From positions 1 to 40,220 of the forward strand of contig CAITEF010000119.1 of NCBI GenBank assembly GCA_903891315.1: a DNA stretch of 40,220 bases. Reading direction: 5' to 3'. This stretch comes from an uncultured Rhodospirillales bacterium (GTDB taxonomy: Bacteria > Pseudomonadota > Alphaproteobacteria > Acetobacterales > Acetobacteraceae). How positions within the stretch are numbered: position 1 is the first letter of the stretch; each line of letters starts with the position of its first letter. Both the position numbers and the translations under genes were made by a program. The notes beneath the pieces are model-generated. The model did not search any database. It had not been told where the DNA came from and saw only the letters and a list, made by a program, of their open reading frames with translations. Of this stretch, positions 1 through 7,599 are shown piece after piece.

Positions 1-887
1 AGCTTCTTCTGAATGGTCGGCAGGTCGATCACGCCGAGCGCGCGCACGCGCGCGATGTCGGTCGGGTCGTCGATGCCGGCCGCCCGCATCGCCTCGCAGG
101 TGCGCTGGACGATGCGGCTGATGCCGGTCTCGCCGACGAACATGTGGTGCGCCTCCTCGGTCAGCATGAAGCGGCAGGTGCGCGACAAGGGATCGAAGCC
201 CGACTGCGCCAGGCTGTGCAGCTGCATCTTGCCGTCGCGGTCGGTGAAATAGGTGAACATGAAGAAGCTCACCCAATCCGGAGTCTCCTCGTTGAACGCG
301 CCCAGCATGCGCGGGCTGTCCTGGTGGCCGGAGCGGCGCTTGAGCAGTTCTTCCGCCTCTTCGCGGCCATCCTTGCCGAGATATTTCTGCAGCAGATAGA
401 CCATCGCCCAAAGATGACGGCCCTCTTCGACGTTGACCTGGAACAGGTTGCGCATGTCGTAGAGCGAGGGAGCGGTCTTGCCGAGGAAGCGTTGCTGTTC
501 GACGGATGCCGGCTCGGTGTCGCCCTGGATTACCATCAGGCGACGCAGCAGGCCGCGATATTCGCCGGGGATATCCTGCCACGCGGGCTCGCCTTTGTGC
601 GCGCCGAAGCCGATCAGACGGCCCTCGACCTGCGGGGCGAGGAGGACGCCCCATTTGTATTCCGGCATGCGGACATAATCGAACTTCGCCCAGCCCTTGG
701 GATCGACCGACACGGCGGTGCGCAGATAGACGAGGCTTTCCTGGAACCCCTCCGGCCCCATGTCCTTCCACCAATCGATATAGCCGGGATGCCACGTCTC
801 CAGCGCCTTGCGGACGCGGGCGTCCTCGTTGAGGCCGACATTGTTCGGGATCAGGCCGTCGTAATCGACTTTCATGCCGTCGGGCAT
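1..887 (-). CDS. boxB: Benzoyl-CoA 2,3-epoxidase subunit B (BoxB), C-terminus cut by window edge
   Basis: This is the oxygenase component of the aerobic box pathway. With the reductase BoxA it uses O2 to convert benzoyl-CoA to its 2,3-epoxide in the cytoplasm. About 295 N-terminal residues are present; the family is roughly 470-480 long. The opening residues DGLIPNNVGLNEDA and the segment WWKDMGPEG are typical of BoxB. Two diiron-type helices are visible: NVEEGRHLWAM near residue 150 and LTEEAHHMF near residue 240, with Glu and His ligands in the expected places. The start is the ATG at 887, preceded by a GGGAGAG ribosome-binding site; a second in-frame ATG lies four codons later. It follows boxC by 25 bases and is probably in the same transcript. 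BoxA is not in the window and may lie beyond position 1. Confidence 0.95.
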   Translation of the reverse strand, partial: MPDGMKVDYDGLIPNNVGLNEDARVRKALETWHPGYIDWWKDMGPEGFQESLVYLRTAVSVDPKGWAKFDYVRMPEYKWGVLLAPQVEGRLIGFGAHKGEPAWQDIPGEYRGLLRRLMVIQGDTEPASVEQQRFLGKTAPSLYDMRNLFQVNVEEGRHLWAMVYLLQKYLGKDGREEAEELLKRRSGHQDSPRMLGAFNEETPDWVSFFMFTYFTDRDGKMQLHSLAQSGFDPLSRTCRFMLTEEAHHMFVGETGISRIVQRTCEAMRAAGIDDPTDIARVRALGVIDLPTIQKK

Positions 888-912
888 TGGTTTCTCTCCC
901 TGTGGGTGATGA

Positions 913-2562
913 TCAGACGCGAACGCGGTCGTATTCAGGCTGCACGCCGGAGCCGTAGCGCTTGAGCGCGCCTTCGGCGCCGACAGCGTTGGGGCGTTGG
1001 AAGATCCAGTTCTGCCACGCGGTGAGACGACCGAAGATGCGGGTCTCCATCGTCTCCGGGCCGACAAAACGCAGATTGGCTTCCATGCCGGTCAGCGCGT
1101 CAGGCGAGAAGCTGGCGCGCTCCTCGGTGAGGATGCGGATTTCGTCCTCCCAATCGGTTTCGTCGAAGCTGGCAGTGACGAGGCCGAGCGCGTTGCTGGC
1201 ATCGGCATCCAGGCTCTGGCCGATCTGGCCGTGGGCGGACTCGACCGTCTGCGGCTCGCCCCAGAACCGGGCTTGCAGGCGGGTGAGGTCGTTGCCCATC
1301 GGATATGGGCCGAAATTCATCGGCGAGAGAGTGATCTCGGCAGGCTTGCGGTTGTCGCCCGCCAACGGGCCCTCGAACATCAGCGAGCGGTCGGCGGCAA
1401 ACGCCAGTTCGGCCAGTGTGCCAGCGAAGCACGAGCCCGGCTCGATCAGTGCGATGAGGCTGCGCGAGGTGACGTCGATCCGCTTGAACAGCCGTTTGAG
1501 ATAGAGGCGGACCTCGCGGATGAACCAGTCGGCGGCGTGGGCTTCGAGGAACGCGTCATAGGCGAGCACGGCTTCGGCAGCGCCTTGGGTCTTGAAGACG
1601 ATCAGGCCGAGTTCCGGCTCGTTGGCGCGCAGATGCAGGATCGCGTCATCGAGTTCACGCGCCCAGCGCAACGGCCAGAACTCTGCCGATTTTGTGGCAT
1701 CCAGGCTGGCAGGCACCGGCGCGTCCGGACCAGCAACGGTGATCGTCGCGCGGCGGGTGTTGCGGTCGAGTTCGACGGTGACGGCGGAGTAGCGGATCGA
1801 GTCACCGTCTTCGGCGCGCTCGATGCGCGGCAGGGCAACGCCCTTCGCATCGGCGGGTCGGTCGGACGTCGCTGCGAACTCAGCAGCACGCGCGGCGACG
1901 CGGTCGTTCCACTGCGAGGGCGGCACCACCTCATCAACGAGCCGCCACTCCACCGCCCGTTTGCCACGCACGCCTTCCTCGACCGAGCAGAACACATCGG
2001 CCAGATCGCGACGCACTTTCCGCTTGTCGGTGACGCGGGTGAGGCCGCCCGTGCCGGGGAGCACGGCCAGCAGCGGGGTTTCGGGCAGCGCCACCGAGGA
2101 CCGGCGGTCATCGATCAGCATGATGTAGTCGCAGGCCACCGCCAGTTCGTAACCACCACCGGCTGCCGCGCCATTCACCGCGCAGAGATAGAACTGGCGA
2201 GAATTCTGCGTCGCATCCTCGATGGTGTTGCGCGTCTCGTTGGTGAATTTGCAGAAATTGACCTTATGCGCGTGGGACGCGCGGCCGAGCATGCGGATAT
2301 TGGCCCCCGCGCAGAACACGTTGTCCTTGCCTGACCGCATCACCACCGCGCGCACTTCCGGATGCTCGAAGCGCAGCCGCTGGATCGCATCCGACAGTTC
2401 GATGTCCACACCGAGATCGTAGGAGTTGAGCTTCAACTCGTACCCCTCGAACAGCCCGGCATCGGCGTTCACGTCCATGATCAGATGCGCGACCGGGCCA
2501 TGGAATTCGAGCTTCCAGTGGCGATAACGCGAAGGCTCGGTGCGGAAATCGATGGTGGTCAT
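913..2562 (-). CDS. boxC: Benzoyl-CoA-dihydrodiol lyase (BoxC)
   Basis: BoxC cleaves 2,3-dihydro-2,3-dihydroxybenzoyl-CoA (the hydrated epoxide) to 3,4-dehydroadipyl-CoA semialdehyde and formate, opening the ring without a further oxygenase. The 549-residue length matches the family. The N-terminal half is a crotonase (enoyl-CoA hydratase) fold, with FCAGANIRMLG near residue 84 and the oxyanion-hole type segment AAAGGGYELAVACDY near residue 133. The C-terminal half is a second, more diverged crotonase-like domain, as usual in BoxC. The ATG at 2562 has a strong GGGGAGGGG site just upstream. It lies between boxB and an alpha/beta hydrolase gene and probably has its own promoter in the 89-base gap upstream. 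Confidence 0.95.
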   Translation of the reverse strand: MTTIDFRTEPSRYRHWKLEFHGPVAHLIMDVNADAGLFEGYELKLNSYDLGVDIELSDAIQRLRFEHPEVRAVVMRSGKDNVFCAGANIRMLGRASHAHKVNFCKFTNETRNTIEDATQNSRQFYLCAVNGAAAGGGYELAVACDYIMLIDDRRSSVALPETPLLAVLPGTGGLTRVTDKRKVRRDLADVFCSVEEGVRGKRAVEWRLVDEVVPPSQWNDRVAARAAEFAATSDRPADAKGVALPRIERAEDGDSIRYSAVTVELDRNTRRATITVAGPDAPVPASLDATKSAEFWPLRWARELDDAILHLRANEPELGLIVFKTQGAAEAVLAYDAFLEAHAADWFIREVRLYLKRLFKRIDVTSRSLIALIEPGSCFAGTLAELAFAADRSLMFEGPLAGDNRKPAEITLSPMNFGPYPMGNDLTRLQARFWGEPQTVESAHGQIGQSLDADASNALGLVTASFDETDWEDEIRILTEERASFSPDALTGMEANLRFVGPETMETRIFGRLTAWQNWIFQRPNAVGAEGALKRYGSGVQPEYDRVRV

Positions 2563-2608
2563 GGTCCCCTCCCCAGAGGAAGCTCGGGCATCAGCGAGCG
2601 TGATAGGC

Positions 2609-2656
2609 TATATAATGCATTATTCTATTACGACGCAAGCGATATGATGCATTATT
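2609..2656 (-). promoter_or_regulatory. Putative boxC promoter with two TGCA palindromes
   Basis: The stretch carries two copies of the minus-strand sequence AATAATGCAT, at 2615-2624 and 2647-2656, exactly 32 bases (about three helical turns) apart. The first is part of a perfect 12-base palindrome, ATAATGCATTAT, at 2612-2623; the second is a near-palindrome at 2644-2655. On the minus strand a possible -35 (TTGCGT, 2633-2638) and -10 (TTATAT, 2610-2615, 17-base spacer) fall between and over the two copies. BoxR/BzdR-type repressors of benzoyl-CoA pathways are known to bind TGCA-containing repeats, so this is probably the operator of such a regulator. The outer copy overlaps the stop codon of the upstream hydrolase gene. 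The repeats are seen directly; the promoter and the regulator are inferred. Confidence 0.55.
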
Positions 2657-3431
2657 GTTCATCTCGACGCAGGCGATTGACGAAATCCTGCACGGTGGCA
2701 AGCACGGTTTCGGTGGCATCGGCATGCGGCGCGTGGCTGTCGCCCGGCAGGATTAACGTCTCCACCGGGCAATAGGTCTCGCGCTGGATTGCGGCGATCT
2801 GGCCGAGCGTGCCGTAAGGATCGCCGTCGTCTTGGATCGCGAGGATCGGCACCCGGATATGGGCGAGGTCGGGGATCAAATCGAGGGCTGCGGGATAGCC
2901 GGGGTCGAGCCAGGCGTTGAGCCATCCGAGGAAGGCGTTGTCGACATCGCGATGATGCCGCGCGAGACGCTCGCGCAGATTGCCTTCTTGGTAGCGCTCG
3001 CCGGTCACGGCGATGGCGGCGAGGCCGTGCGGTTCGGTGAAGAAATGCGGGGCTTCGAGGATGATGCCGAGCAGGTCGAAATCCTGGATCGATCCTGCAT
3101 AGGCGGCGGCGATGCTGGCCCCGTCGGAATGGCCCAACAGGATTTTCCGCTGAATTCCGGCGGCAGCGACCACGCGCGGCAACACATCGCGGCCCTCGCG
3201 GGCGAGGTAGTCGAGGGGGCGCGGCAGGGCAACGGGATCTGACTGGCCGTAGCCGAGCCGGGAGAAGGCGAACACGCCGCAGCCGGTGGTCTCGGCGAGC
3301 TTTGCCGGGAAATCCCGCCACAGGCCAAGACTGCCGAGGCCTTCGTGGAGCAGGACGATGGTGGGGGCAGCGTCGGCGGAGGGGCCCCACCATGCGGTGT
3401 CGATGGAACCCTCAGGCAGAACAATCGTCAT
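2652..3431 (-). CDS. Alpha/beta hydrolase in the box cluster
   Basis: This is an alpha/beta-hydrolase-fold protein of about 259 residues. It shows the oxyanion region HEGLGSLGLW, the nucleophile elbow GHSDGAS (Ser), an acid in the AIQDDGDPYG segment and a late His in GDSHAPH, so the triad looks complete. Proteins of this type often accompany box genes and may be thioesterases or lactone/ester hydrolases; the substrate cannot be assigned. The 5' end is unusual: the only sensible ATG (3431) is supplied by the end of a hairpin repeat, and no ribosome-binding site precedes it. The frame stays open through the repeat to a GTG at 3494, but those 21 extra residues would be entirely repeat-encoded. 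The stop codon lies inside the boxC operator region. Confidence 0.8.
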   Translation of the reverse strand: MTIVLPEGSIDTAWWGPSADAAPTIVLLHEGLGSLGLWRDFPAKLAETTGCGVFAFSRLGYGQSDPVALPRPLDYLAREGRDVLPRVVAAAGIQRKILLGHSDGASIAAAYAGSIQDFDLLGIILEAPHFFTEPHGLAAIAVTGERYQEGNLRERLARHHRDVDNAFLGWLNAWLDPGYPAALDLIPDLAHIRVPILAIQDDGDPYGTLGQIAAIQRETYCPVETLILPGDSHAPHADATETVLATVQDFVNRLRRDEQ

Positions 3432-3512
3432 TGCGAGGAGCCGCAGGCGACCTGGCAATCCAGGAATCGGCGGACGCGATTCCTCGATTGCCACGCTTCG
3501 CTCGCAATGACG
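3426..3512. repeat. Intergenic hairpin repeat (CGTCATTGCGAG family)
   Basis: This 87-base imperfect inverted repeat has outer ends CGTCATTGCGAGGAGC and GCTTCGCTCGCAATGACG, which are reverse complements apart from small differences. The inner arms GCAATCCAGGAATC and GATTCCTCGATTGC pair at 13 of 14 positions around a short loop. Sequences with these termini are a known class of dispersed intergenic repeats in several proteobacteria. It fills the gap between the benzoate-CoA ligase stop (3525) and the hydrolase and provides that gene's ATG. Confidence 0.85.
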
Positions 3513-3524
3513 GACAGAGGGCGC

Positions 3525-5108
3525 TTACTCCCCCGCATGGCTGAACGCCTCGCGCAGTTTGAACCGCTGGATCTTCCCGGTCGCCGTCTTCGGCAACTCG
3601 TCCACCACCTCCAGCCAACGCGGGTATTTCCACGCGCCGACATGCTCCTTCACCTGCGCCTTCAGGGCGGCGAGCAACTCGTCATTCATCTCCACCCCTT
3701 GCTTGAGTACGATGAACGCCATCGGCTTGAGCAGCCCTTCGGCATCCTCGCGGCCAATCACCGCGGCTTCCTGCACGGCAGAATGGGAGATCAGCGCGGT
3801 TTCCACCTCAAACGGCGAGACCCAGATGCCGCTGACTTTGAACATGTCGTCGGCGCGGCCCTGGTACTGATAGAATCCATCCTCCAACTGGATGTATTTG
3901 TCGCCGGTGCGCGTCCACTCCCCCTGAAACGTGCGGCGCGAGCGGGCGCGTTGGTTCCAATAGCCCTCCGCGGCGGACGGCCCGCGCACCAGCAATTCGC
4001 CGATCCCACCCGGCGGCAGATCGTGCTCCTGCTCATCGACAATCCGCAGATCATAGCCCGGCACCGCGACGCCGCTGGTGCCGTATTTCAAGTGTGTGGG
4101 CGAGTTGGAGACGAAGATATGCAGCATCTCGGTGCTGCCGATTCCGTCGAGAATCTCCGCCCCCACCTTCTCCGACCAGCGTTTGCCGACCTGCTCAGGC
4201 AGCGCCTCACCGGCGGAGATGCAAACCCGCAGCCGGTTCGAACCGGCACCAGGGCCAAGCGCCGGATTCGACAGCAATGCTGCATACAAGGTGGGCACAC
4301 CGCAGAAGATCGTCGGATTGTGCGCCCGCATTACCGACATCACCGAATCCGGCGTGGGCCGATCCGGCAGCAGCACCGTCGTCGCCCCCACCGACATCGG
4401 AAAGGTGATCGCGTTGCCCAATCCATAGGCGAAGAACATTTTCGCCGCCGAGAACACCACATCGTCCGCCCGGATTCCGAGCACCTGGGCGGCGTAGGTA
4501 TCCGCCGTCGCCCGGATCGCGGAATGGACGTGTTTCACCCCCTTGGGTGCCCCGGTCGAGCCGGAGGAATATAGCCAGAACGCCACGTCATCCGGGCTGG
4601 CTTGCACCGGCTCCGGCACAGCGTGGCCGTCGGCAGCGAAACGGGCGAAATTCAGGGCACCGCTTGGCAGATCGGTGGTGACGCTGCCATCCGCCTCGGC
4701 GATCAGGATCAGCCGCAGATGGCGGGCCTGGGCGAGGACATGTCCATAGGCGACCAAGCAAGCGCGCGAGATGCACAATGCCTCAGCGCGGCTGTCCTCC
4801 AGCATATAGGCGACCTGTTCGGGGGCGAGCAGCGTGTTGATCGGCACCGGCACCACGCCCGCGCGGATCGCACCCAGAAAGGCGACCGGAAAATCGATGG
4901 TGTCCTGCTGGATCATCACCATCCGCCGCTCCCGTCCTACCCCGGCCTGCCACAGCGCGCCGGCGAAGCGGGCGGAGGCATCGGCGAGACCGGCATAGGT
5001 CAAGCTGCGATGCGGATCGACGAAAACTGTGTGGTCACCACGTCCGTCCTCCAGATGCCGGTCAAGCAGCCAGATGACGGCATTGCCGTTCTCCGTCGTC
5101 GTCCCCAT
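3525..5108 (-). CDS. bclA: Benzoate-CoA ligase
   Basis: This is an acyl-adenylate-forming enzyme that activates benzoate (or a close analogue) with ATP and CoA to benzoyl-CoA, the first step of the box pathway. The protein is 527 residues. It has the AMP-binding P-loop YSSGSTGAPKG at about 180-190, the segment DGIGSTEMLHIF, and the C-terminal RADDMFKVSGIWVSP hinge and TATGKIQRFKLRE (catalytic Lys). All these match the benzoate-CoA ligase branch. I chose the ATG at 5108 because a GGGGAGA site precedes it; the frame is open further upstream, but that extension runs into operator DNA. It is the first gene of the minus-strand set ligase, hydrolase, boxC, boxB. Substrate preference among substituted benzoates cannot be read from sequence. 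Confidence 0.93.
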   Translation of the reverse strand: MGTTTENGNAVIWLLDRHLEDGRGDHTVFVDPHRSLTYAGLADASARFAGALWQAGVGRERRMVMIQQDTIDFPVAFLGAIRAGVVPVPINTLLAPEQVAYMLEDSRAEALCISRACLVAYGHVLAQARHLRLILIAEADGSVTTDLPSGALNFARFAADGHAVPEPVQASPDDVAFWLYSSGSTGAPKGVKHVHSAIRATADTYAAQVLGIRADDVVFSAAKMFFAYGLGNAITFPMSVGATTVLLPDRPTPDSVMSVMRAHNPTIFCGVPTLYAALLSNPALGPGAGSNRLRVCISAGEALPEQVGKRWSEKVGAEILDGIGSTEMLHIFVSNSPTHLKYGTSGVAVPGYDLRIVDEQEHDLPPGGIGELLVRGPSAAEGYWNQRARSRRTFQGEWTRTGDKYIQLEDGFYQYQGRADDMFKVSGIWVSPFEVETALISHSAVQEAAVIGREDAEGLLKPMAFIVLKQGVEMNDELLAALKAQVKEHVGAWKYPRWLEVVDELPKTATGKIQRFKLREAFSHAGE

Positions 5109-5173
5109 CCCGTGTCTCCCCTGCAATTCCCTGTCTGCGCAGGGATTTTTCTGCAGCCGCCAGGGAGCGACCA

Positions 5174-5187
5174 TGCAAAATTATGCA
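5174..5187. promoter_or_regulatory. TGCA-N6-TGCA operator-like site downstream of the ligase promoter
   Basis: Two TGCA tetramers (5174-5177 and 5184-5187) are separated by six bases, a ten-base period. They lie about 66 bases before the ligase start codon and downstream of the predicted transcription start. This arrangement resembles the TGCA repeats described for BzdR/BoxR-type repressors of benzoyl-CoA pathways. No such regulator gene is in the window. Confidence 0.55.
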
Positions 5188-5220
5188 GGTTTCGCGTCCA
5201 ACAGCCCCATCACCGGAAGT

Positions 5221-5249
5221 ATTATGCAGCATAAGAAATGGTGATGCAA
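5221..5249 (-). promoter_or_regulatory. Predicted benzoate-CoA ligase promoter with TGCA sites in both hexamers
   Basis: On the minus strand TTGCAT (5244-5249) and CATAAT (5221-5226) are separated by exactly 17 bases, which fits a sigma-70 promoter. A TGCA lies inside the -35 (5245-5248) and another overlaps the -10 (5225-5228). The latter is within the palindrome TTATGCAGCATAA. Binding there would block RNA polymerase directly. The leader to the ATG at 5108 would be about 105 bases. Confidence 0.6.
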
Positions 5250-5284
5250 GAACCGCAGCCCGCTTCGCGCTAAGCTGATGCGGG

Positions 5285-6172
5285 CTACGGTTCTATCGAA
5301 CGCCGGAAATCCCTTGGAGTCTGGCCGGTCTGCCTTTTGAAGAAGCGGCAGAAATAGGCGGGGTCCTCGAAGCCGAGGTCCCAGGACAGTTTTGAGATCG
5401 GCGCGGCAATATAGGTCAGATGGCGACATGCCTCGCGCGTCAGCCTCTCCTGCACGATCTCCAGGGGCAACCGTCCGGTTTCACTGCGCACCAGTCGATT
5501 CAGCCGCTCCGGCGTCAGGCCAAGTGCGTCTGCGTAGCTGGTCATTGGCCAATGTTCGCGGAAATGCGCTTCGACCAGCACGAGAAACCGGGTGAACAAT
5601 TTCTGCCGCGCCCGCCCGATCCCCTGCCGCCCGCGCGCCGCCCGGTCGGCCAGCAGCCACACCGCTGCCCGCGCCAGCCAGACCGGCACCGGCGAGCCTG
5701 CCGAGCCGGGGGCGGCGAATTCAGTGGCCAATGTGGCCATCATCAACCCGAAACGCACCGCCTCGGCCTCCTCGCCCTCAAAATCCAAAATGCGCGGCTC
5801 GGCGAATAGCTGATCGAGTGCCTCACCAGCCGCAGGCAGATCGCCCTCGATCATCGCCGCCGGATCGAAGGTGAGCACATGGCCATCGGTCTGCTCGGAG
5901 AAACGGAATTCATGCACCACGCCGGGCGGAATCGTGACCACCACCGGCCCCTGCCGCGTCTCCCGCCGCTCGTCGAGCGCAATCGTGGCAGGCCCTGAGG
6001 CCACCCAAAGCACCTGATGCAGGCCGCGATGGGTGTGCGCGTCGATCTCCCAGGCATAGAGGCTGGAGCGCTGCTGGATCGGCTCGACATGCAGCTTTTC
6101 CACCGCATTGCCGCCCTGCTCGCCATAGAGCCGGAAGCTGGGTGGTGGGGCGGTGCGAAGGGAGCGGCTCAT
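5285..6172 (-). CDS. AraC-family transcriptional regulator (PobR-like)
   Basis: This is a 295-residue regulator. The N-terminal half is a cupin-like sensor domain (HTHRGLHQVLWV near 47, then TIPPGVVHEF near 80). The C-terminal 100 residues carry the two AraC helix-turn-helix motifs: SYADALGLTPERLNRLVR, then a second with LGFEDPAYFCRFFKRQTG and PRDFRRS. The layout resembles PobR-type activators of hydroxybenzoate genes. It is divergent from the P450 gene across 143 bases (6173-6315), so it most likely activates the P450 set in response to an aromatic ligand; it could also act on the ligase promoter on its other side. The ligand is unknown. The start ATG at 6172 gives a complete cupin. Confidence 0.88.
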   Translation of the reverse strand: MSRSLRTAPPPSFRLYGEQGGNAVEKLHVEPIQQRSSLYAWEIDAHTHRGLHQVLWVASGPATIALDERRETRQGPVVVTIPPGVVHEFRFSEQTDGHVLTFDPAAMIEGDLPAAGEALDQLFAEPRILDFEGEEAEAVRFGLMMATLATEFAAPGSAGSPVPVWLARAAVWLLADRAARGRQGIGRARQKLFTRFLVLVEAHFREHWPMTSYADALGLTPERLNRLVRSETGRLPLEIVQERLTREACRHLTYIAAPISKLSWDLGFEDPAYFCRFFKRQTGQTPRDFRRSIEP

Positions 6173-6315
6173 ATCCAGGCTTACCCCATAACGTCAGAAA
6201 AGTGCAAGTTTTTGAACCAAGCACACATCACGCCCGCCCCGCGCATTCCGTTACATCATGCGCATGGAGCCGGGCCAAGACCCAGGCTTCCAAGCAATCT
6301 CGGGAGAGACACGCC

Positions 6316-7479
6316 ATGTTCAGCTTCGATCCCTATGACCCCTCGGTGGATGCCGACCCGTTTCCTTTCTACAAGACCCTACGCGACGAACACCCGTGCT
6401 TCTGGTCGAAACAGGCGCAAATGTGGGTGCTGTCGCGCTATGCCGACATCGTCTCGGCAGGCCAGGATTGGCAGACTTTCTCCTCGGCGAGCGGCAATCT
6501 GATGACGGAATTGCCCAACCGCGCCGGGGCCACGCTGGGCACCACCGATCCGCCACGCCATGACCGTCTGCGCGGCCTCGTCCAGCACGCCTTCATGAAG
6601 CGCAATCTGGAAAGCCTGTCCGGCCCGATCCGCGACATCGCGCGCACCACCGCCGAGACGCTGCGCGACCGTCCGAAATTCGACTTCATCCACGATTTCT
6701 CGTCGGTGTTCACCGTCCGCGTGCTGTTCGCCGCCCTCGGTCTGCCGCTCGGCAACGAGGAGACGGTGCGCGAGAAGGCGGTGCTGATGGTGCAATCCGA
6801 CCCGTCCACCCGCGCCAAAGGGCCGCAACATATCGAGGCCTATAATTGGATGCAGGACTATGCGGCCCGCGTGATCGCCGAGCGTCGCGCCAATCCGAAG
6901 GACGACCTGATCTCGCATTTCTCCGCCGCCGAGATCGATTGCGACAAGCTCGATGAGCGCGAAGTGCTGCTGACCACCACCACGCTGATCATGGCCGGCA
7001 TCGAATCACTTGGCGGCTTTATGAGCATGATGGCGCTCAACCTCGCCGATCATGTACGGGCGCGGCAGGCGGTGGTGGATCACCCGGCATTGATCGCGGA
7101 TGCCGTCGAGGAATCGCTGCGCTTCAACACCTCGGCCCAGCGGTTTCGCCGCCGATTGCAGAAAGACGTCGAACTGCACGGCCAAATGATGAAGGCGGGC
7201 GATTTCGTTTGTCTCGCCTATGGCTCGGGCAATCGCGACGACCGGCAATATCCCAACCCGGATAGCTACGACATTGCCCGCAAGCCGCGCGGCCATCTCG
7301 GTTTCGGCGGTGGCGTGCATGCCTGTCTCGGTACCTCCATCGCACGACTTGGCGTCAAGATCGCGTTTGAGGAACTGCATCAGGTGGTTCCGGTCTATCG
7401 TCGGGTGGCCGAACAACTGGCATGGATGCCGTCCTCGACCTTCCGCAGTCCGCTGCGGCTGGATTTGACGGTTCATTGA
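6316..7479 (+). CDS. Cytochrome P450
   Basis: This is a soluble bacterial P450 of 387 residues, hydroxylating or demethylating an unknown, probably aromatic, substrate with electrons from the ferredoxin and reductase encoded next. The heme-binding loop FGGGVHACLG is at 330-339 with Cys337 as thiolate ligand, and the ExxR motif is E266-S-L-R269. In the oxygen-activation helix the usual acid-Thr pair reads AGIES (Glu230, Ser231), so Ser replaces Thr. The start is the ATG at 6316, behind a GGGAGAG site at 6302-6308; the frame is open upstream, but that region looks like the divergent promoter. No membrane anchor is present. Proximity to benzoate genes suggests, but does not prove, an aromatic acid substrate. 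Confidence 0.93.
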   Translation: MFSFDPYDPSVDADPFPFYKTLRDEHPCFWSKQAQMWVLSRYADIVSAGQDWQTFSSASGNLMTELPNRAGATLGTTDPPRHDRLRGLVQHAFMKRNLESLSGPIRDIARTTAETLRDRPKFDFIHDFSSVFTVRVLFAALGLPLGNEETVREKAVLMVQSDPSTRAKGPQHIEAYNWMQDYAARVIAERRANPKDDLISHFSAAEIDCDKLDEREVLLTTTTLIMAGIESLGGFMSMMALNLADHVRARQAVVDHPALIADAVEESLRFNTSAQRFRRRLQKDVELHGQMMKAGDFVCLAYGSGNRDDRQYPNPDSYDIARKPRGHLGFGGGVHACLGTSIARLGVKIAFEELHQVVPVYRRVAEQLAWMPSSTFRSPLRLDLTVH

Positions 7480-7488
7480 GTCATAACG

Positions 7489-7580
7489 CGTCATCCTGAG
7501 GAGCGAAGCGACGTCAGAATCCAGAAGTCATAGAGCCGTCTCTACGCCTTCTGGATCGCTACGCTTCGCTCACGATGACG
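7489..7580. repeat. Intergenic hairpin repeat between P450 and ferredoxin genes
   Basis: This is an imperfect inverted repeat of 92 bases. The left end is CGTCATCCTGAGGAGCGAAGCG and the right end CGCTTCGCTCACGATGACG; the centre pairs CCAGAAG with CTTCTGG. It resembles the repeat at 3426-3512 in its CGTCAT ends and GAGCGAAGCG core but belongs to a CGTCATCCTGAG subtype. It occupies nearly all of the 120-base gap between two genes that should be co-expressed. Confidence 0.8.
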
Positions 7581-7599
7581 AGAAAAGGATGCGAAACAC

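Noticed and set aside
997-2334. A long plus-strand open frame opposite boxC, and similar long frames opposite DUF2264 (18900-20405) and the second MFS gene (34337-36127, minus)
   Set aside because: They are antisense shadows common in GC-rich coding DNA. They lack recognisable domains and ribosome sites, and each lies across well-conserved genes.
5109-5174. N-terminal extension of benzoate-CoA ligase to 5174
   Set aside because: The added 22 residues are unlike the family, a strong ribosome site precedes the ATG at 5108, and the extension reaches the TGCA operator.
6175-6289. Direct repeat CCAGGCTT (6175-6182 and 6282-6289) at the two ends of the AraC-P450 gap
   Set aside because: Eight bases, one copy beside each coding region and over 100 bases apart; not distinguishable from chance and not at a typical AraC site spacing.
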